Below the pieces are notes generated by a model. The model searched no databases. It worked only from the letters and a program-made list of their open reading frames with translations, and had not been told where the DNA came from. Positions 54,458 through 63,908 of a DNA stretch of 64,000 nt are shown one piece after another. How positions within the stretch are numbered: the first letter of the stretch is position 1; every line of letters begins with the position of its first letter. A program made the translations under genes and the position numbers. Source of the stretch: Paenibacillus sanguinis 2301083 = DSM 16941 (lineage in GTDB: Bacteria > Bacillota > Bacilli > Paenibacillales > Paenibacillaceae). Where the stretch lies: contig NZ_KB895388.1 in NCBI RefSeq assembly GCF_000374825.1, positions 40,696 to 104,695 on the forward strand, given 5' to 3'.

Positions 54458-55343
54458 GAGCGGTTCCCCCTTTCTGAAGCATCGGGAATCCGAGCTTCTC
54501 ACGCTCTTCCAAATAAGTAGCCGCCACCTGACGAGCCAGGTTCCGCACCCGGGTAATGTAACCTGTCCGCTCCGTCACGCTGATCGCTCCTCTTGCATCC
54601 AGCAGGTTGAACGTATGCGAGCATTTAAGCACATAATCATAGGCGGGGAACACCAGCCCCTGCTCCATGGCTTTACCGGCTTCCTGCTCGTACATGTTAA
54701 ACAGAGTGAACAGCATCTTGACGTCGGAAATTTCAAACGTATATTTGGAATGCTCGAACTCGGCTTGATGGAATACGTCGCCATAGGTTGTACCATCCAC
54801 CCATTCCAGTTCAAATACATTTTCCTTATCCTGAATGTACGAAGCCAAACGCTCCATACCGTAAGTAATCTCTACAGCCACTGGATTCGTTTCAATTCCG
54901 CCAACCTGTTGGAAATATGTGAACTGGGTAATCTCCATTCCATCCAGCCATACCTCCCAGCCAAGTCCCCAGGCCCCCAGGCCCGGATGCTCCCAGTTAT
55001 CTTCAACAAAGCGGATATCATGCTCCAGCGGATTAATACCAAGGCGCTTCAAGCTCTCCAGATAAATCTCCTGAATATTGTCCGGGGACGGCTTCAGGAT
55101 TACCTGAAACTGATGATGCTGATACAGACGGTTCGGATTCTCTCCATAACGACCGTCAGCAGGACGCCGGGAAGGCTCCACATAGGCCACATTCCAAGGC
55201 TCAGGACCAATCGAGCGCAGGAACGTCATTGGATTCAGTGTTCCGGCCCCCTTCTCCACGTCATAGGGCTGCACGATAATACAGTTCTGCTCGGACCAGA
55301 ACTGCTGCAGCGTCAGAATCATTTGCTGAAAGTTAATACTCAT
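54450..55343 (-). CDS. glyQ: Glycine--tRNA ligase alpha subunit
   Basis: Catalytic small subunit of glycyl-tRNA synthetase. The 297-residue product has the class II signatures [40 protein letters not shown] (motif 2 region), [20 protein letters not shown] and [18 protein letters not shown]. Normal length. First gene of the glyQS pair and preceded by a T-box leader, so expression responds to uncharged tRNA-Gly. Confidence 0.96.
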   Translation of the reverse strand: MSINFQQMILTLQQFWSEQNCIIVQPYDVEKGAGTLNPMTFLRSIGPEPWNVAYVEPSRRPADGRYGENPNRLYQHHQFQVILKPSPDNIQEIYLESLKRLGINPLEHDIRFVEDNWEHPGLGAWGLGWEVWLDGMEITQFTYFQQVGGIETNPVAVEITYGMERLASYIQDKENVFELEWVDGTTYGDVFHQAEFEHSKYTFEISDVKMLFTLFNMYEQEAGKAMEQGLVFPAYDYVLKCSHTFNLLDARGAISVTERTGYITRVRNLARQVAATYLEEREKLGFPMLQKGGTARG

Positions 55344-55397
55344 TGAATCACATCTCCTAACCTCAAATGGAATCAGCTAGCTGTTTCGAGGCAATAT

Positions 55398-55685
55398 AAA
55401 AAGCTCACGCCTCTACGCCTGCTGTCAGACGTAGGGACGAGAGCTGTAAGTTCCCGCGGTTCCACCCTACTTGATTTGTCCCGCTGCAAGCAGCAGCTTC
55501 CTGGACAAATCCGCTTTTCAAGTTCCATTCATGCTCCCGGGATGCCATGTTCACAAGGCGGCTTGACCGGGCTCTCACCACTCCCGACTCGCTAGATCAG
55601 CACGCTAGGTCCTGATTTGAACAAGCTTCAGCCTTATTACTTTTCCCGTTCAACGCATGGGTTCTCCATGAAGAGAAATCTTATA
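55398..55685 (-). promoter_or_regulatory. T-box leader of glyQS, probably glycine-specific
   Basis: On the minus strand the leader holds the T-box motif GGGTGGAACCGCGGGAA (about 55448-55470), which pairs with the tRNA acceptor end, and a stem I with GGTGAGAGCCC. A GGC triplet (55544-55546, glycine codon), placed after TGTGAACAT, is a good specifier candidate. The terminator, AGCTCTCGTCCCTACG/GCGTAGAGGCGTGAGCTTTTT (quoted in parts), lies at 55398-55447. Binding of uncharged tRNA-Gly would favour the antiterminator. The specifier choice is my reading; folding would confirm it. Confidence 0.85.
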
Positions 55686-55711
55686 TATATTAACTAATAT
55701 TATGCCATTCG

Positions 55712-56461
55712 TCAAATGTCATATTTATCGAGCTGATCAAGAAAGTGCTGTGATTTTAGCTTAAGCCCTAGCTGCATGTCCATAAAGGCACGCATCACGG
55801 TTTGCAGCTCCCGCTTGGATTCCTCCTTGACCTCCACATTCCCCAGCCGCCTTAAATCTACCCTCTCGAAAAGCATCAGCAGCTTCAGCACACCGGGCGA
55901 AGCCTTCAAGGCCGCCGGATCCTGATGCTTGCACCTCAAGCATAACCTTCCCCCAAGCCTTGGACTTATGTAGGGCGAGTCATCGCTAACTCCACAGGAC
56001 ACACAGCTTGCAATGGAAGGACCGTATCCCGCCGCCTGCAATATCTTCATTTCGAACAAATGCATCACAATCTGCGGGTCCTTACCTGCGGATAAGCCCT
56101 CAAGACAAGCCTTCAATTGGGAGAACCAGAAGCTCCCCACCTCATCATCCTGTAGGGTGCGGTCCAGCAACTCGCAGGCATAAGAAGCATACGCCGTGAG
56201 GAAAAGATCTTCACGCAAAGAAAAGTGAGATTCAATGATCTCACCTTGATTCAGCGTCCCCAAGCCACCATTTTGCCGAAAAAACATATATTCCCCATAC
56301 GTAAAAGGCTGCGTCAATGCGGCATGGCGGCTCTTGACCTTTTTTGCTCCCCTTGCCAAAATTCCGATCTTGCCGTGTGTATCCGTGCTTAAAGTAATGA
56401 TTTTATTACCCTCGCCATAGTCCATGCTACGGATGACGATGCCTTGCACCCTGTAGAGCAT
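55712..56461 (-). CDS. recO: DNA repair protein RecO
   Basis: Recombination mediator that loads RecA with RecR/RecF. The 249-residue product opens MLYRVQGIVIRSMDYGEGNK (OB-fold) and has the zinc-binding cluster SCVSCGVSDDSPYIS and RLCLRCKHQD, with ASYACELLDRTLQDDEV before it. Normal length. In B. subtilis recO lies between glyQ and era, as here. Confidence 0.94.
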   Translation of the reverse strand: MLYRVQGIVIRSMDYGEGNKIITLSTDTHGKIGILARGAKKVKSRHAALTQPFTYGEYMFFRQNGGLGTLNQGEIIESHFSLREDLFLTAYASYACELLDRTLQDDEVGSFWFSQLKACLEGLSAGKDPQIVMHLFEMKILQAAGYGPSIASCVSCGVSDDSPYISPRLGGRLCLRCKHQDPAALKASPGVLKLLMLFERVDLRRLGNVEVKEESKRELQTVMRAFMDMQLGLKLKSQHFLDQLDKYDI

Positions 56462-56481
56462 GTCTCTTCCCCCAAACGGAA

Positions 56482-56619
56482 TTACTCGGCCTCTTCCACC
56501 GCTGCTAATTCATCGGCAGCAGAAGTTTCCTCTTCAGAATGGCCATCGATTTCTTTGTAGAACAAGTAAGCATCGACATCTCCAGTTATCGCAAAATACT
56601 TCCACGAAAAATCTCGCAT
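56482..56619 (-). CDS. yqzL: YqzL family small protein
   Basis: 45-residue protein too short for the usual ORF list. It reads MRDFSWKYFAITGDVDAYLF, then YKEIDGHSEEETSAADELAA, then VEEAE. The MRDFSW opening and the DVDAYLFYKEI part match the YqzL family, which lies between recO and era in Bacillus. AAAGGGTG lies about 7 nt upstream. The acidic C-terminus is typical. Function unknown. Confidence 0.88.
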   Translation of the reverse strand: MRDFSWKYFAITGDVDAYLFYKEIDGHSEEETSAADELAAVEEAE

Positions 56620-56786
56620 TCGTATTCACCCTTTCTTCGGAAACGACGACTGCATCTTCAAAGATAGGATGTGCGCATAGAAGCGATCTATGCGTTGCAA
56701 TAACTCCCAGCACCGGAGGATCCGGGAACGGATAGGTTAACCGCTTAAGCTGCCTGGCTATACTTATTGACCGCTTGACCGGACTT

Positions 56787-57689
56787 TTAAGCATCCTTGT
56801 GAAAGCCCAAATCCTTCAATACACGGTCTTGATTGCGCCAATCCTTTTTGACTTTAACCCAGAGCTCCAGAAAGATTTTCGAGCCAAGCAGCTTCTCAAT
56901 ATCATGACGAGCCAACTTGCCAACTTCCTTCAACAAAGCACCTTGCTTGCCGATAATAATTCCCTTCTGCGAATCACGCTCTACAAAGATAACCGCGGAA
57001 ATATAGACTACTCCGTTCTCCTCCGCTCGCATATCCTCAATCGTAACCGCGATGGAGTGTGGCACTTCCTCGCGAGTAAGATGCAAAATCTTCTCACGAA
57101 TCAACTCCGCACACACAAATTGCTCGGGGTGATCCGTCACTTGATCTTCCGGGTAATATTGCGGGCCCTCCGGTAAATATTTGCCGATTTGCTCCATTAA
57201 TGTGCTAACGTTGTTGCCCAGCATCGCAGAGATCGGCACAATTTCGGCAAAAGGGTATAAGTTGCTGTATTCCTCAATCAAGGGTAAAAGCTGCTCCGGC
57301 TCAATGCGGTCAATCTTGTTCATGACCAAAATAACTGGAGTCTTCAAATCCTTGAGCCGCTCAATAATGTAGCGGTCTCCTCCTCCTAGCCCCTCAGCAG
57401 CATCTATAAGAAACAGTACCGCCTCCACCTCGCCAAGGGTGCTCAAAGCTGTTGTATTCATATAATCACCCAGCTTCGATTGACGTTTATGAATTCCTGG
57501 CGTATCCAGGAATACGACTTGCATCGCCTCAGAAGTGAATACCCCATGAATTTTATTCCGTGTGGTTTGCGGTTTATCCGACATAATAGCGATTTTCTGA
57601 CCTATAATCTGGTTCATAAGCGTAGATTTCCCAACATTTGGCCGTCCGATAATCGCCACAAAGCCTGATTTAAATTTTGTTTTTGCCAT
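56787..57689 (-). CDS. era: GTPase Era
   Basis: Essential ribosome-assembly GTPase that binds 16S rRNA. The product (300 residues) starts [20 protein letters not shown] at 57689 (a GTG at 57695 is also close to AAAGGA). It has GRPNVGKST (G1), QTTRNKI (G2), DTPGIHKRQ (G3), NKIDRIE (G4), and a C-terminal KH domain with [20 protein letters not shown]. The sequence has all motifs. Followed downstream by yqzL and recO. Confidence 0.96.
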   Translation of the reverse strand: MAKTKFKSGFVAIIGRPNVGKSTLMNQIIGQKIAIMSDKPQTTRNKIHGVFTSEAMQVVFLDTPGIHKRQSKLGDYMNTTALSTLGEVEAVLFLIDAAEGLGGGDRYIIERLKDLKTPVILVMNKIDRIEPEQLLPLIEEYSNLYPFAEIVPISAMLGNNVSTLMEQIGKYLPEGPQYYPEDQVTDHPEQFVCAELIREKILHLTREEVPHSIAVTIEDMRAEENGVVYISAVIFVERDSQKGIIIGKQGALLKEVGKLARHDIEKLLGSKIFLELWVKVKKDWRNQDRVLKDLGFHKDA

Positions 57690-57776
57690 TAGCACACAAT
57701 TCCTTTCTATTCATAACGGCTCTTCAACCAGCGTTGCACTTCTCTTTGAGTGCATGATGACTTTTTTGAACACTTT

Positions 57777-58190
57777 TTAAGGTTGAGGCTGGTCCAGATG
57801 GGACGGAGCAAACGCGTAAGGCAGCAGTTCTCCTACTGTCGTTCGGCGGATATCCCCCTTAAGATTGCCCAAAATTACCGGCATATCCGGCCCGCATAGT
57901 TCTAGTAGCACCTGTCGGCAAACACCACACGGCGCAATGGGTTCGTCTGTATCTCCTACCACCGCCAACGCACGAAATGTTCCCGGACGATGACCGTCAG
58001 CGATAGCTCGGAACAGAGCGGTGCGCTCGGCACAATTGGTTGGACTATAAGCGGCATTTTCTACATTGCAGCCGCGATGAATCCTGCCATTTTCGTCCAG
58101 CAAGGCAGCCCCTACACCAAAACCAGAGTAAGGAATATATGCCGCCTTGCGAGCTTGTATCGCTTCCTCAATTAATTGAACATCATCCAT
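57777..58190 (-). CDS. cdd: Cytidine deaminase
   Basis: Zinc enzyme that converts cytidine and deoxycytidine to uridine forms in pyrimidine salvage. The 137-residue product has GCNVENAAYSPTNCAERTAL with the active-site Cys/Glu and the PCGVCRQVLLEL pair of zinc cysteines. Normal length for the small homotetrameric enzyme. It lies between dgkA and era, the conserved B. subtilis order. A decayed terminal-repeat-like sequence (GATGACTTTTTTGAACAC) directly follows the stop. Confidence 0.94.
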   Translation of the reverse strand: MDDVQLIEEAIQARKAAYIPYSGFGVGAALLDENGRIHRGCNVENAAYSPTNCAERTALFRAIADGHRPGTFRALAVVGDTDEPIAPCGVCRQVLLELCGPDMPVILGNLKGDIRRTTVGELLPYAFAPSHLDQPQP

Positions 58191-58206
58191 GGATTTCTCC
58201 CTCTCC

Positions 58207-58578
58207 TCACAACCCCAGCAGGCGGGTTACCGGTTCATAAAATAACAGAAGGCCGATCACTACGGCAAAAACCGCAGCAACCAGCACAGCTCCGGCTGCA
58301 GCATCCTTGGCAATCTTCGCTAAATGATGCCATTTCGGCTCGGCTAAATCCACTGCCGCCTCAATAGCCGTATTTACCAGTTCCAGCGAAATGACCAACG
58401 CGATAACCAACAGCAGCACCGCAACATCTTTAACAGGCAAGGATAAAACGATAGAAGCAATAATTACCAGCACCGCAACTACACAATGGACTCTTAAGTT
58501 ACGTTGAGTTCTGAGGGAAGATACAATCCCCTCCAGCGCATAACGAAAGGTTGAGCTCCAGTGGCGGTCCGGTTTCAT
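58207..58578 (-). CDS. dgkA: Diacylglycerol/undecaprenol kinase
   Basis: Integral membrane kinase. In Gram-positive bacteria the family member here usually phosphorylates undecaprenol for cell-wall synthesis. The 123-residue product opens MKPDRHWSSTFRYALEGI and has the catalytic ELVNTAIEAAVDLAEPKWH and KIAKDAAAGAVLVAAVFAVV motifs, with three transmembrane helices. Overlaps ybeY by one base. Confidence 0.92.
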   Translation of the reverse strand: MKPDRHWSSTFRYALEGIVSSLRTQRNLRVHCVVAVLVIIASIVLSLPVKDVAVLLLVIALVISLELVNTAIEAAVDLAEPKWHHLAKIAKDAAAGAVLVAAVFAVVIGLLLFYEPVTRLLGL

Positions 58579-59075
58579 CAGCGCGTCAACCCGACGCTGG
58601 CCAATGCCGCTTCTTGCTTGCCCATCATTTCCGCTTCGCTCTCGGCATCCTGATGATCATATCCAATCAAATGCAAGAAGCCATGAACAAATAAAAAACC
58701 GATTTCCCGTTCCAGGGAGTGCCCATAATCTTCACTTTGCAACTTGGCCCGGTCCACTGAGATAATGATATCCCCCAGCACATCGGTCAACCCAGCCACT
58801 TCCTCGCCTTCTTCCAGTTCGTATACAATTTCCAATTCGTCATCTTGCGATTCATTCATGGCAAATGAGAGCACATCGGTGGGTCGGTCGATTCCCCGGT
58901 AGTCGCGATTTAATTCATGAATAGCCTCGTCATCCACAAAGGTCAACGCGACTTCACCTTCTGTAATACCTTCCGCCTCAGCGGCAATTTGCAACGCTTT
59001 ATTGAGCAGATCAATCAGACGCTCATCGATCTCTATCTTATTCTGCTCATTGCTCCAAGCCAGTTCCAGGCTCAT
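58578..59075 (-). CDS. ybeY: Endoribonuclease YbeY
   Basis: Metal-dependent RNase of 16S rRNA maturation. The 165-residue product has the zinc motif HGFLHLIGYDHQD and NRDYRGIDRPTDVLSFAMNE, the family signature, with the acidic stretch QDDELEIVYELEEGEEVAG. Starts MSLELAWSNEQNKIEIDERL. Overlaps pgpH by 4 nt (ATGA). Confidence 0.94.
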   Translation of the reverse strand: MSLELAWSNEQNKIEIDERLIDLLNKALQIAAEAEGITEGEVALTFVDDEAIHELNRDYRGIDRPTDVLSFAMNESQDDELEIVYELEEGEEVAGLTDVLGDIIISVDRAKLQSEDYGHSLEREIGFLFVHGFLHLIGYDHQDAESEAEMMGKQEAALASVGLTR

Positions 59076-61339
59076 TTTAGCTTCTGCCCCCCGTCTTTCT
59101 CCTCGTTCTTCTTTTGCTTCTTCATTTCCTCCGGATATTCAATTCGAGAGTGGAAGATCCCCATTACCGTTTCTTTCAACGTTTGAGCAATCAAATCAAG
59201 CTCTCTCATCGTCAAGTCACATTCATTAAATTGATGGTCATCAAGACGGCTTTTGATAATTTTCTCAATCATCGATTCTACTTGCTCCACCGTAGGCTTG
59301 CGCAACGATCGTACCGCGGCTTCCACACTGTCAGCGATGCCAACCACAGCGGCTTCCTTGGATTGTGCCTTGGGACCCGGGTAACGGAAATCTTCCTCGG
59401 TAAAATCAGGCTCCACCCCTTGCTCCTCCGCCAGCCGCAACGCCTTATGATAGAAATAGTGCAAGAACGTTGTTCCGTGGTGCTGCTCGGCGATATCCCG
59501 AATCGGCTTCGGCAATTTATAATCCTTCTGCATTTCCACGCCATCCCGGGCATGGGCGATAATAATCGATTTACTTAGCTTCGGATCGATAAAATCATGC
59601 GGATTTTCCATATTGTTCTGATTTTCAATAAAGTAGCTCGGCCGCTTCGTCTTGCCGATATCGTGATAATAAGATCCTACTCGGCAGAGCAGGCCATTAG
59701 CGCCAATCGCTTCCGCAGCCGCCTCAGACAAATTACCGACCATAACGCTATGATGATACGTTCCCGGCGTTTCCGTCAGCAGCTTGCGAAGCAGCGGATG
59801 GTTCGGATTCGACAGTTCTACGAGCTTAAGCGCGGAAAGAATGCCAAAGGATGCTTCAAAGAATGGCATCAGACCGATGACCAGAATGGTGGTCAGCAGG
59901 CCGCCCGCAATGGAGAAGCCCAAAGCATATAAAGTGCTCTCCTGCGTCCAGTCCTTATTCCCGATCAACAGCATCGTAAAGATCGATAATGAACCGAACA
60001 GACAAATCATAATCCCCGCCTTAAGCAGTGAGGAACGCTGGCTTGCCCGATGAATCGCAAAGATGGAAGCAAACGAAATCACAAAAGCGAAAAAGCCAAA
60101 TTGAAAATCAAAGATTTCGTTCTGCCGCTGATTCAAAATAATACTTGCCAGAATGCTGAACAAAATTGAGCAGATATAGGCCAGCGGCAAATCCAGCAAC
60201 AAGGTAATCAGCATAGCTCCGGTAGCAATCGGAGCCAAATAGCCGATATATGACCGCTGCTCATTCTGCAAAATATTTATGACATGCATGGAGGAGATGG
60301 TGATTAAAATAATCAATAACAACATCACAAACTGTGAGTTGTTATACTTGAACCGACTGGCCCCCTCCGACTGACGGATATACATGATGAGTCCGGTAGC
60401 CATCAAGAGCGAAAACAGCGCCAGACCAAATTGCGGCGAGTAATCCACTTCATCCTTCAGCAGTCCGTTTTTTTCCAGCAACGTGTACATTTCCTGGGTA
60501 ATTTTCTCACCCTTGCCGACAAGTACATCCCCTTGCTTGATATAAACGGTTGGCGTGTTCTCGCGTGCTTCTACCTTCGCTGCCTTCGTCGCCTCTTCAT
60601 CGTAAAATTTGTTAGCGGTAATGGAAAGGCGAGCCAGTTCTTGTACAACTTCACGTGAGGTCCGCTTGCTCAGCGAGCTTGTACTCACCATCTCGGCTAC
60701 CTTGGCCCGTGCGGCCTGGGCCTCCACAATCGGATCTGCGGTCAGTCTGGCAACGATATCTGCAGCAACCGGCTTCATCTCATTGATATCCTCCGCCGTC
60801 AGGCGTGGAATCTTGATAAAGGTTTCCTCTGAAATGTGATATTGCTGCTCATCAACTCGTTGTGTAACCTCTTCAAAGAGCGTAGCGGAATATGTACTGG
60901 AATTGCGATTGTTCATAATAAAATTCTGAACATGATCCTTGACACGCTGTGGCAATTCCTCTCGATAAATCTTGATCTTGTCATCTACAGACACTTGATC
61001 ATCCTGATTCAAGCGGAAAATCCGATCAAGCATTTGCCCCACCAATACTTCATTGCGAAGAGGAAGAATCGTAAAAACCTGGCCTTCCTTCTCAGCCGCT
61101 TCCTCCTGCGCCTTCAGCGTAGCCTTGGTATCCGGAATGTCCATAGGCGCCAATATTTCTTTGTCGCTTGGCATGCCTACCGCAATATCATAGGTTTCCG
61201 GAAGCAGCTTGGGGGCCAGACTGACATATAGCATAATAACAAGCAACACAAACAGAGCATAGCGTACCGCTACACTATGTTTCCACCCCGTAATTTTGGG
61301 CGTAAACGTTTTTTTCTTTTGCTGATCGTGATTTGTCAT
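59072..61339 (-). CDS. pgpH: PgpH-type HD hydrolase (7TM-HD, YqfF-like)
   Basis: Membrane protein with an extracellular N-terminal 7TMR-HDED domain, seven transmembrane helices and a cytoplasmic HD domain; in Listeria this domain hydrolyses cyclic di-AMP. The product (about 755 residues) starts MTNHDQQKKKTFTPKITGWK at 61339 (AGGAGG 9 nt upstream). The HD domain shows PGTYHHSVMVGNLSEAAAEA, GSYYHDIGKTKRP and EQHHGTTFLHYFYHKA. Neighbours ybeY and phoH match B. subtilis. The c-di-AMP role is inferred from the family. Confidence 0.92.
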   Translation of the reverse strand: MTNHDQQKKKTFTPKITGWKHSVAVRYALFVLLVIMLYVSLAPKLLPETYDIAVGMPSDKEILAPMDIPDTKATLKAQEEAAEKEGQVFTILPLRNEVLVGQMLDRIFRLNQDDQVSVDDKIKIYREELPQRVKDHVQNFIMNNRNSSTYSATLFEEVTQRVDEQQYHISEETFIKIPRLTAEDINEMKPVAADIVARLTADPIVEAQAARAKVAEMVSTSSLSKRTSREVVQELARLSITANKFYDEEATKAAKVEARENTPTVYIKQGDVLVGKGEKITQEMYTLLEKNGLLKDEVDYSPQFGLALFSLLMATGLIMYIRQSEGASRFKYNNSQFVMLLLIILITISSMHVINILQNEQRSYIGYLAPIATGAMLITLLLDLPLAYICSILFSILASIILNQRQNEIFDFQFGFFAFVISFASIFAIHRASQRSSLLKAGIMICLFGSLSIFTMLLIGNKDWTQESTLYALGFSIAGGLLTTILVIGLMPFFEASFGILSALKLVELSNPNHPLLRKLLTETPGTYHHSVMVGNLSEAAAEAIGANGLLCRVGSYYHDIGKTKRPSYFIENQNNMENPHDFIDPKLSKSIIIAHARDGVEMQKDYKLPKPIRDIAEQHHGTTFLHYFYHKALRLAEEQGVEPDFTEEDFRYPGPKAQSKEAAVVGIADSVEAAVRSLRKPTVEQVESMIEKIIKSRLDDHQFNECDLTMRELDLIAQTLKETVMGIFHSRIEYPEEMKKQKKNEEKDGGQKLK

Positions 61340-61386
61340 AAAGACAGCCCTCCTAAACAAAGCAAACCTCTGGCCAATGCCGCAGC

Positions 61387-62358
61387 TTACCCTTGATTTT
61401 CGGCAGCACGATCGTAGGCAACGATAATTTTCTGCACCAGCGAGTGGCGAACAACGTCGGATTCGTCAAAATGCACAAATCCAATCTCTTCAATCCCGCT
61501 TAAGATCGTCTTTGCCTCAACAAGCCCGGATTTCTTCCCCTTGGGCAGATCGATTTGCGTTACGTCGCCGGTAATCACCATTTTGGACCCAAAGCCAAGA
61601 CGGGTCAAGAACATTTTCATTTGCTCCGGCGTGGTGTTCTGCGCTTCATCCAAAATAATAAATGAATCGTCCAATGTCCGTCCACGCATATATGCGAGCG
61701 GTGCAATCTCAATCAATCCACGTTCCAGTGCCTTGGCCGTCTGCTCCAGTCCCATGACATCGTATAACGCATCATAAAGCGGCCGCAAATAAGGGTCTAC
61801 CTTCTCTTGCAGATCGCCCGGGAGAAAGCCAAGGCTCTCACCAGCCTCTACGGCAGGGCGAGTCAGGACAATCCGCTTGACGGAACCCTCCTTGAGCGCT
61901 GTGATCGCCAAAACAACGGCAAGGTAGGTTTTCCCCGTTCCAGCCGGCCCGATGCCGAAGACGATATCACGTTTCTTGATCGTTGTCACGTAATGCTTCT
62001 GACCAATCGTTTTCACCCGGATAGGCTTGCCACGGTATGTAACGGCAATTTCACCTTTATATAAATCCAGCAGTTGATCGACCCGGAAATCCTTGGCCAA
62101 TTCAATGGCATAAAGCACATCTCTTTCGGTCAGAATATAGCCGTTCCGAATTAATTGGAGCAACACCGCAAACAACTGCTCCGCCTTCTCTGCCTCACAT
62201 TGCTCCCCGCGAATCACAATTTCGGATTCCCGCAAAACAATATTCGCTTGCATATGCTGTTCGATTAATTTCAAAAAAACATCCTGAGGGCCGAACAAAG
62301 AAAGTCCTTCAGCCGCACTCTGAAGCGATAATTTAAGGTTCACCAGTTGTTCCGACAA
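61387..62358 (-). CDS. phoH: PhoH family ATPase (YbeZ-type)
   Basis: Predicted ATPase of the PhoH family, cytosolic, linked to RNA metabolism with YbeY. The 323-residue product has Walker A GIGPAGTGKTYLA, the conserved RPAVEAGESLGFLPGDLQEK motif, Walker B FIILDEAQNTTPEQMKMF and MVITGDVTQIDLPKGKKSGL. No PIN domain, unlike the other PhoH protein at 26009. Normal length. Confidence 0.94.
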   Translation of the reverse strand: MSEQLVNLKLSLQSAAEGLSLFGPQDVFLKLIEQHMQANIVLRESEIVIRGEQCEAEKAEQLFAVLLQLIRNGYILTERDVLYAIELAKDFRVDQLLDLYKGEIAVTYRGKPIRVKTIGQKHYVTTIKKRDIVFGIGPAGTGKTYLAVVLAITALKEGSVKRIVLTRPAVEAGESLGFLPGDLQEKVDPYLRPLYDALYDVMGLEQTAKALERGLIEIAPLAYMRGRTLDDSFIILDEAQNTTPEQMKMFLTRLGFGSKMVITGDVTQIDLPKGKKSGLVEAKTILSGIEEIGFVHFDESDVVRHSLVQKIIVAYDRAAENQG

Positions 62359-62364
62359 ATAGAC

Positions 62365-63546
62365 TCATTCTCCTTGATCTTTTACTATCGGCACCTCTTC
62401 AGCAATATTTTGCTCTACTTCGAAATGCACTTTCATATAAACTTTACCATTGTCCGTCTTCTCATGCAAAATTTTTTGGTTCATAATAACGCTATCGACC
62501 CCATATTTAGCCAAAATATCGCGTTTCACCCGCTCGATTCCCTGCTGTTTGGCCTGCTCTTCTGTACGCTTTAATTCCATTACTGTCGTTTCCATGATTT
62601 TTTCCGACATCCAGCCTACCGGCAGCTTGAAGCTGCGCCAGGTTAACGGGTCCAGTTCGGTCAACGTTTCTGCTTGGGCAAAGGGAACCTTTCCGTATCC
62701 CGTTAACTGAACAGCCGTCTGGCCAAAATATAAATAACCGCGTTGCTTGCGTTCGCCGGTATATACCTTTTGTTTATACACCAGCGGCACCTCAATCTTA
62801 TATTCATGCCAGACCAGGCCGCGGATTTCCGCCTTGGATACCACAGCCTTTCCGCCTTGAATTCCGGATACAAGCACCTGGCCTTTCTTCACCCGATCAT
62901 GCTTGCCTACTTCGGGTTGTCCCTTCTCCGCATAAATATGCGTAATAACAGCATCATGTTTGCTAACCAAGTGATTTGGATTACGGAGCGCCTGCTCCTT
63001 CGGCCGAGTTGATTCTACCAATTGAATCGTAATCCGGGTACCACTTCGTGTCACCCCCACCCAGGAAGCGCCAGGCAGCTTGCGTGTCAGGGTTGCCGAT
63101 AGCTTGTCCTGCTCGGGCAAGCGAAAAATCCATTGAAATGGATATACTCCTTCCTGCTTCGCCACCTGAAGCACGTCCTCCGTAGGAATCAACTCATTGC
63201 CTTTCACCTCGATGTCCCATACAAGTGAAGACAAGCCGATTACAACCACAAGGAACATCGCAATGCCTGCGATAAATCCCTTACGTTTCCATAGCTTAGC
63301 CAACATGAACGGCAAACCCGAGCGATGGCGTACTCTCATACGACAGCCTGTCCCTTTCAACAGCGGCCGCAAGCGAAAGAAGTCAGCAAGCGGCAGCTTC
63401 ATGTTCATCCGCCCTTCAGACAAAGGCTTGACATCCCACACGCCGATCCCTTGCTTGGACAGCTCATTGACAAACCCTTCAAGCGACTCTCCGCGAACTG
63501 TGATGGTAACGACGCCTCGGACTAAAGAAAGAATGGATGATTTCAC
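62365..63546 (-). CDS. yqfD: Sporulation protein YqfD
   Basis: Membrane-associated sporulation protein of the YqfD family, needed at a late stage in Bacillus. The 393-residue product has a transmembrane helix (about 95-115, KGFIAGIAMFLVVVIGLSSL), a domain around VQLTGYGKVPFAQAETLTEL, and a C-terminal tail. It begins SSILSLVRGVVTITVRGESL after the ATG. The partner yqfC lies directly upstream, 3 nt away. Expressed in B. subtilis in the mother cell under sigma-E. Confidence 0.88.
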   Translation of the reverse strand: MKSSILSLVRGVVTITVRGESLEGFVNELSKQGIGVWDVKPLSEGRMNMKLPLADFFRLRPLLKGTGCRMRVRHRSGLPFMLAKLWKRKGFIAGIAMFLVVVIGLSSLVWDIEVKGNELIPTEDVLQVAKQEGVYPFQWIFRLPEQDKLSATLTRKLPGASWVGVTRSGTRITIQLVESTRPKEQALRNPNHLVSKHDAVITHIYAEKGQPEVGKHDRVKKGQVLVSGIQGGKAVVSKAEIRGLVWHEYKIEVPLVYKQKVYTGERKQRGYLYFGQTAVQLTGYGKVPFAQAETLTELDPLTWRSFKLPVGWMSEKIMETTVMELKRTEEQAKQQGIERVKRDILAKYGVDSVIMNQKILHEKTDNGKVYMKVHFEVEQNIAEEVPIVKDQGE

Positions 63547-63549
63547 GGG

Positions 63550-63837
63550 TTATTCCTCCGTTTCACGATATTTAATCCCAAAGATTCGGCCCTCCACGAC
63601 CACCTCTTCAGGCATAATTGCCTTGATCACCAAGTCCTGTCCCTCTACTTCCAAAGTCCCTTGACGAAGTGCCAGCTGCAACACCTCGGCAGAGAAGTGA
63701 ATCACGCCCCGATGATTTTCTATGTAAAGCTGCCGACCGCCAATTAAGGTGAGCCTGGGCAGATCAAATACGAGATCACTGGGCAGGTCGAGCGCATCGA
63801 CCGTCCATTTACGGATTTTCCGGGCAAACCGGCTCAT
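63550..63837 (-). CDS. yqfC: Sporulation protein YqfC
   Basis: Small sporulation protein, 95 residues, from the ATG at 63837: MSRFARKIRKWTVDALDLPS. AGGAGG lies 10 nt upstream. It contains the RLTLIGGRQLYIENHRGVIH and GTLEVEGQDLVIKAIMPEEV repeats of the family. A frame open from 63930 reads into the group II intron tail and is not the true start. Function unknown; the homologue is under sigma-E in B. subtilis. A candidate sigma-E promoter is present 30 nt upstream. Confidence 0.88.
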   Translation of the reverse strand: MSRFARKIRKWTVDALDLPSDLVFDLPRLTLIGGRQLYIENHRGVIHFSAEVLQLALRQGTLEVEGQDLVIKAIMPEEVVVEGRIFGIKYRETEE

Positions 63838-63866
63838 ATGAGGCAATCCTCCTTCCCCTACTGTAC

Positions 63867-63895
63867 AAATTATGCAAGGCCCCGCAGATTTATGA
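63867..63895 (-). promoter_or_regulatory. Candidate sigma-E promoter for yqfCD
   Basis: On the minus strand TCATAAAT (63888-63895), a 13-nt spacer and CATAATTT (63867-63874) resemble the sigma-E pattern (-35 close to CATATT; -10 close to CATACAAT). About 30 nt before the yqfC start and within the intron 3' exon. By inspection only. Confidence 0.45.
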
Positions 63896-63908
63896 GAAAC
63901 GAGTGCAA

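Noticed and set aside
56534..56794. 86-codon minus-strand frame over yqzL
   Set aside because: It runs in a different register over the real yqzL and has no ribosome site or family motif.
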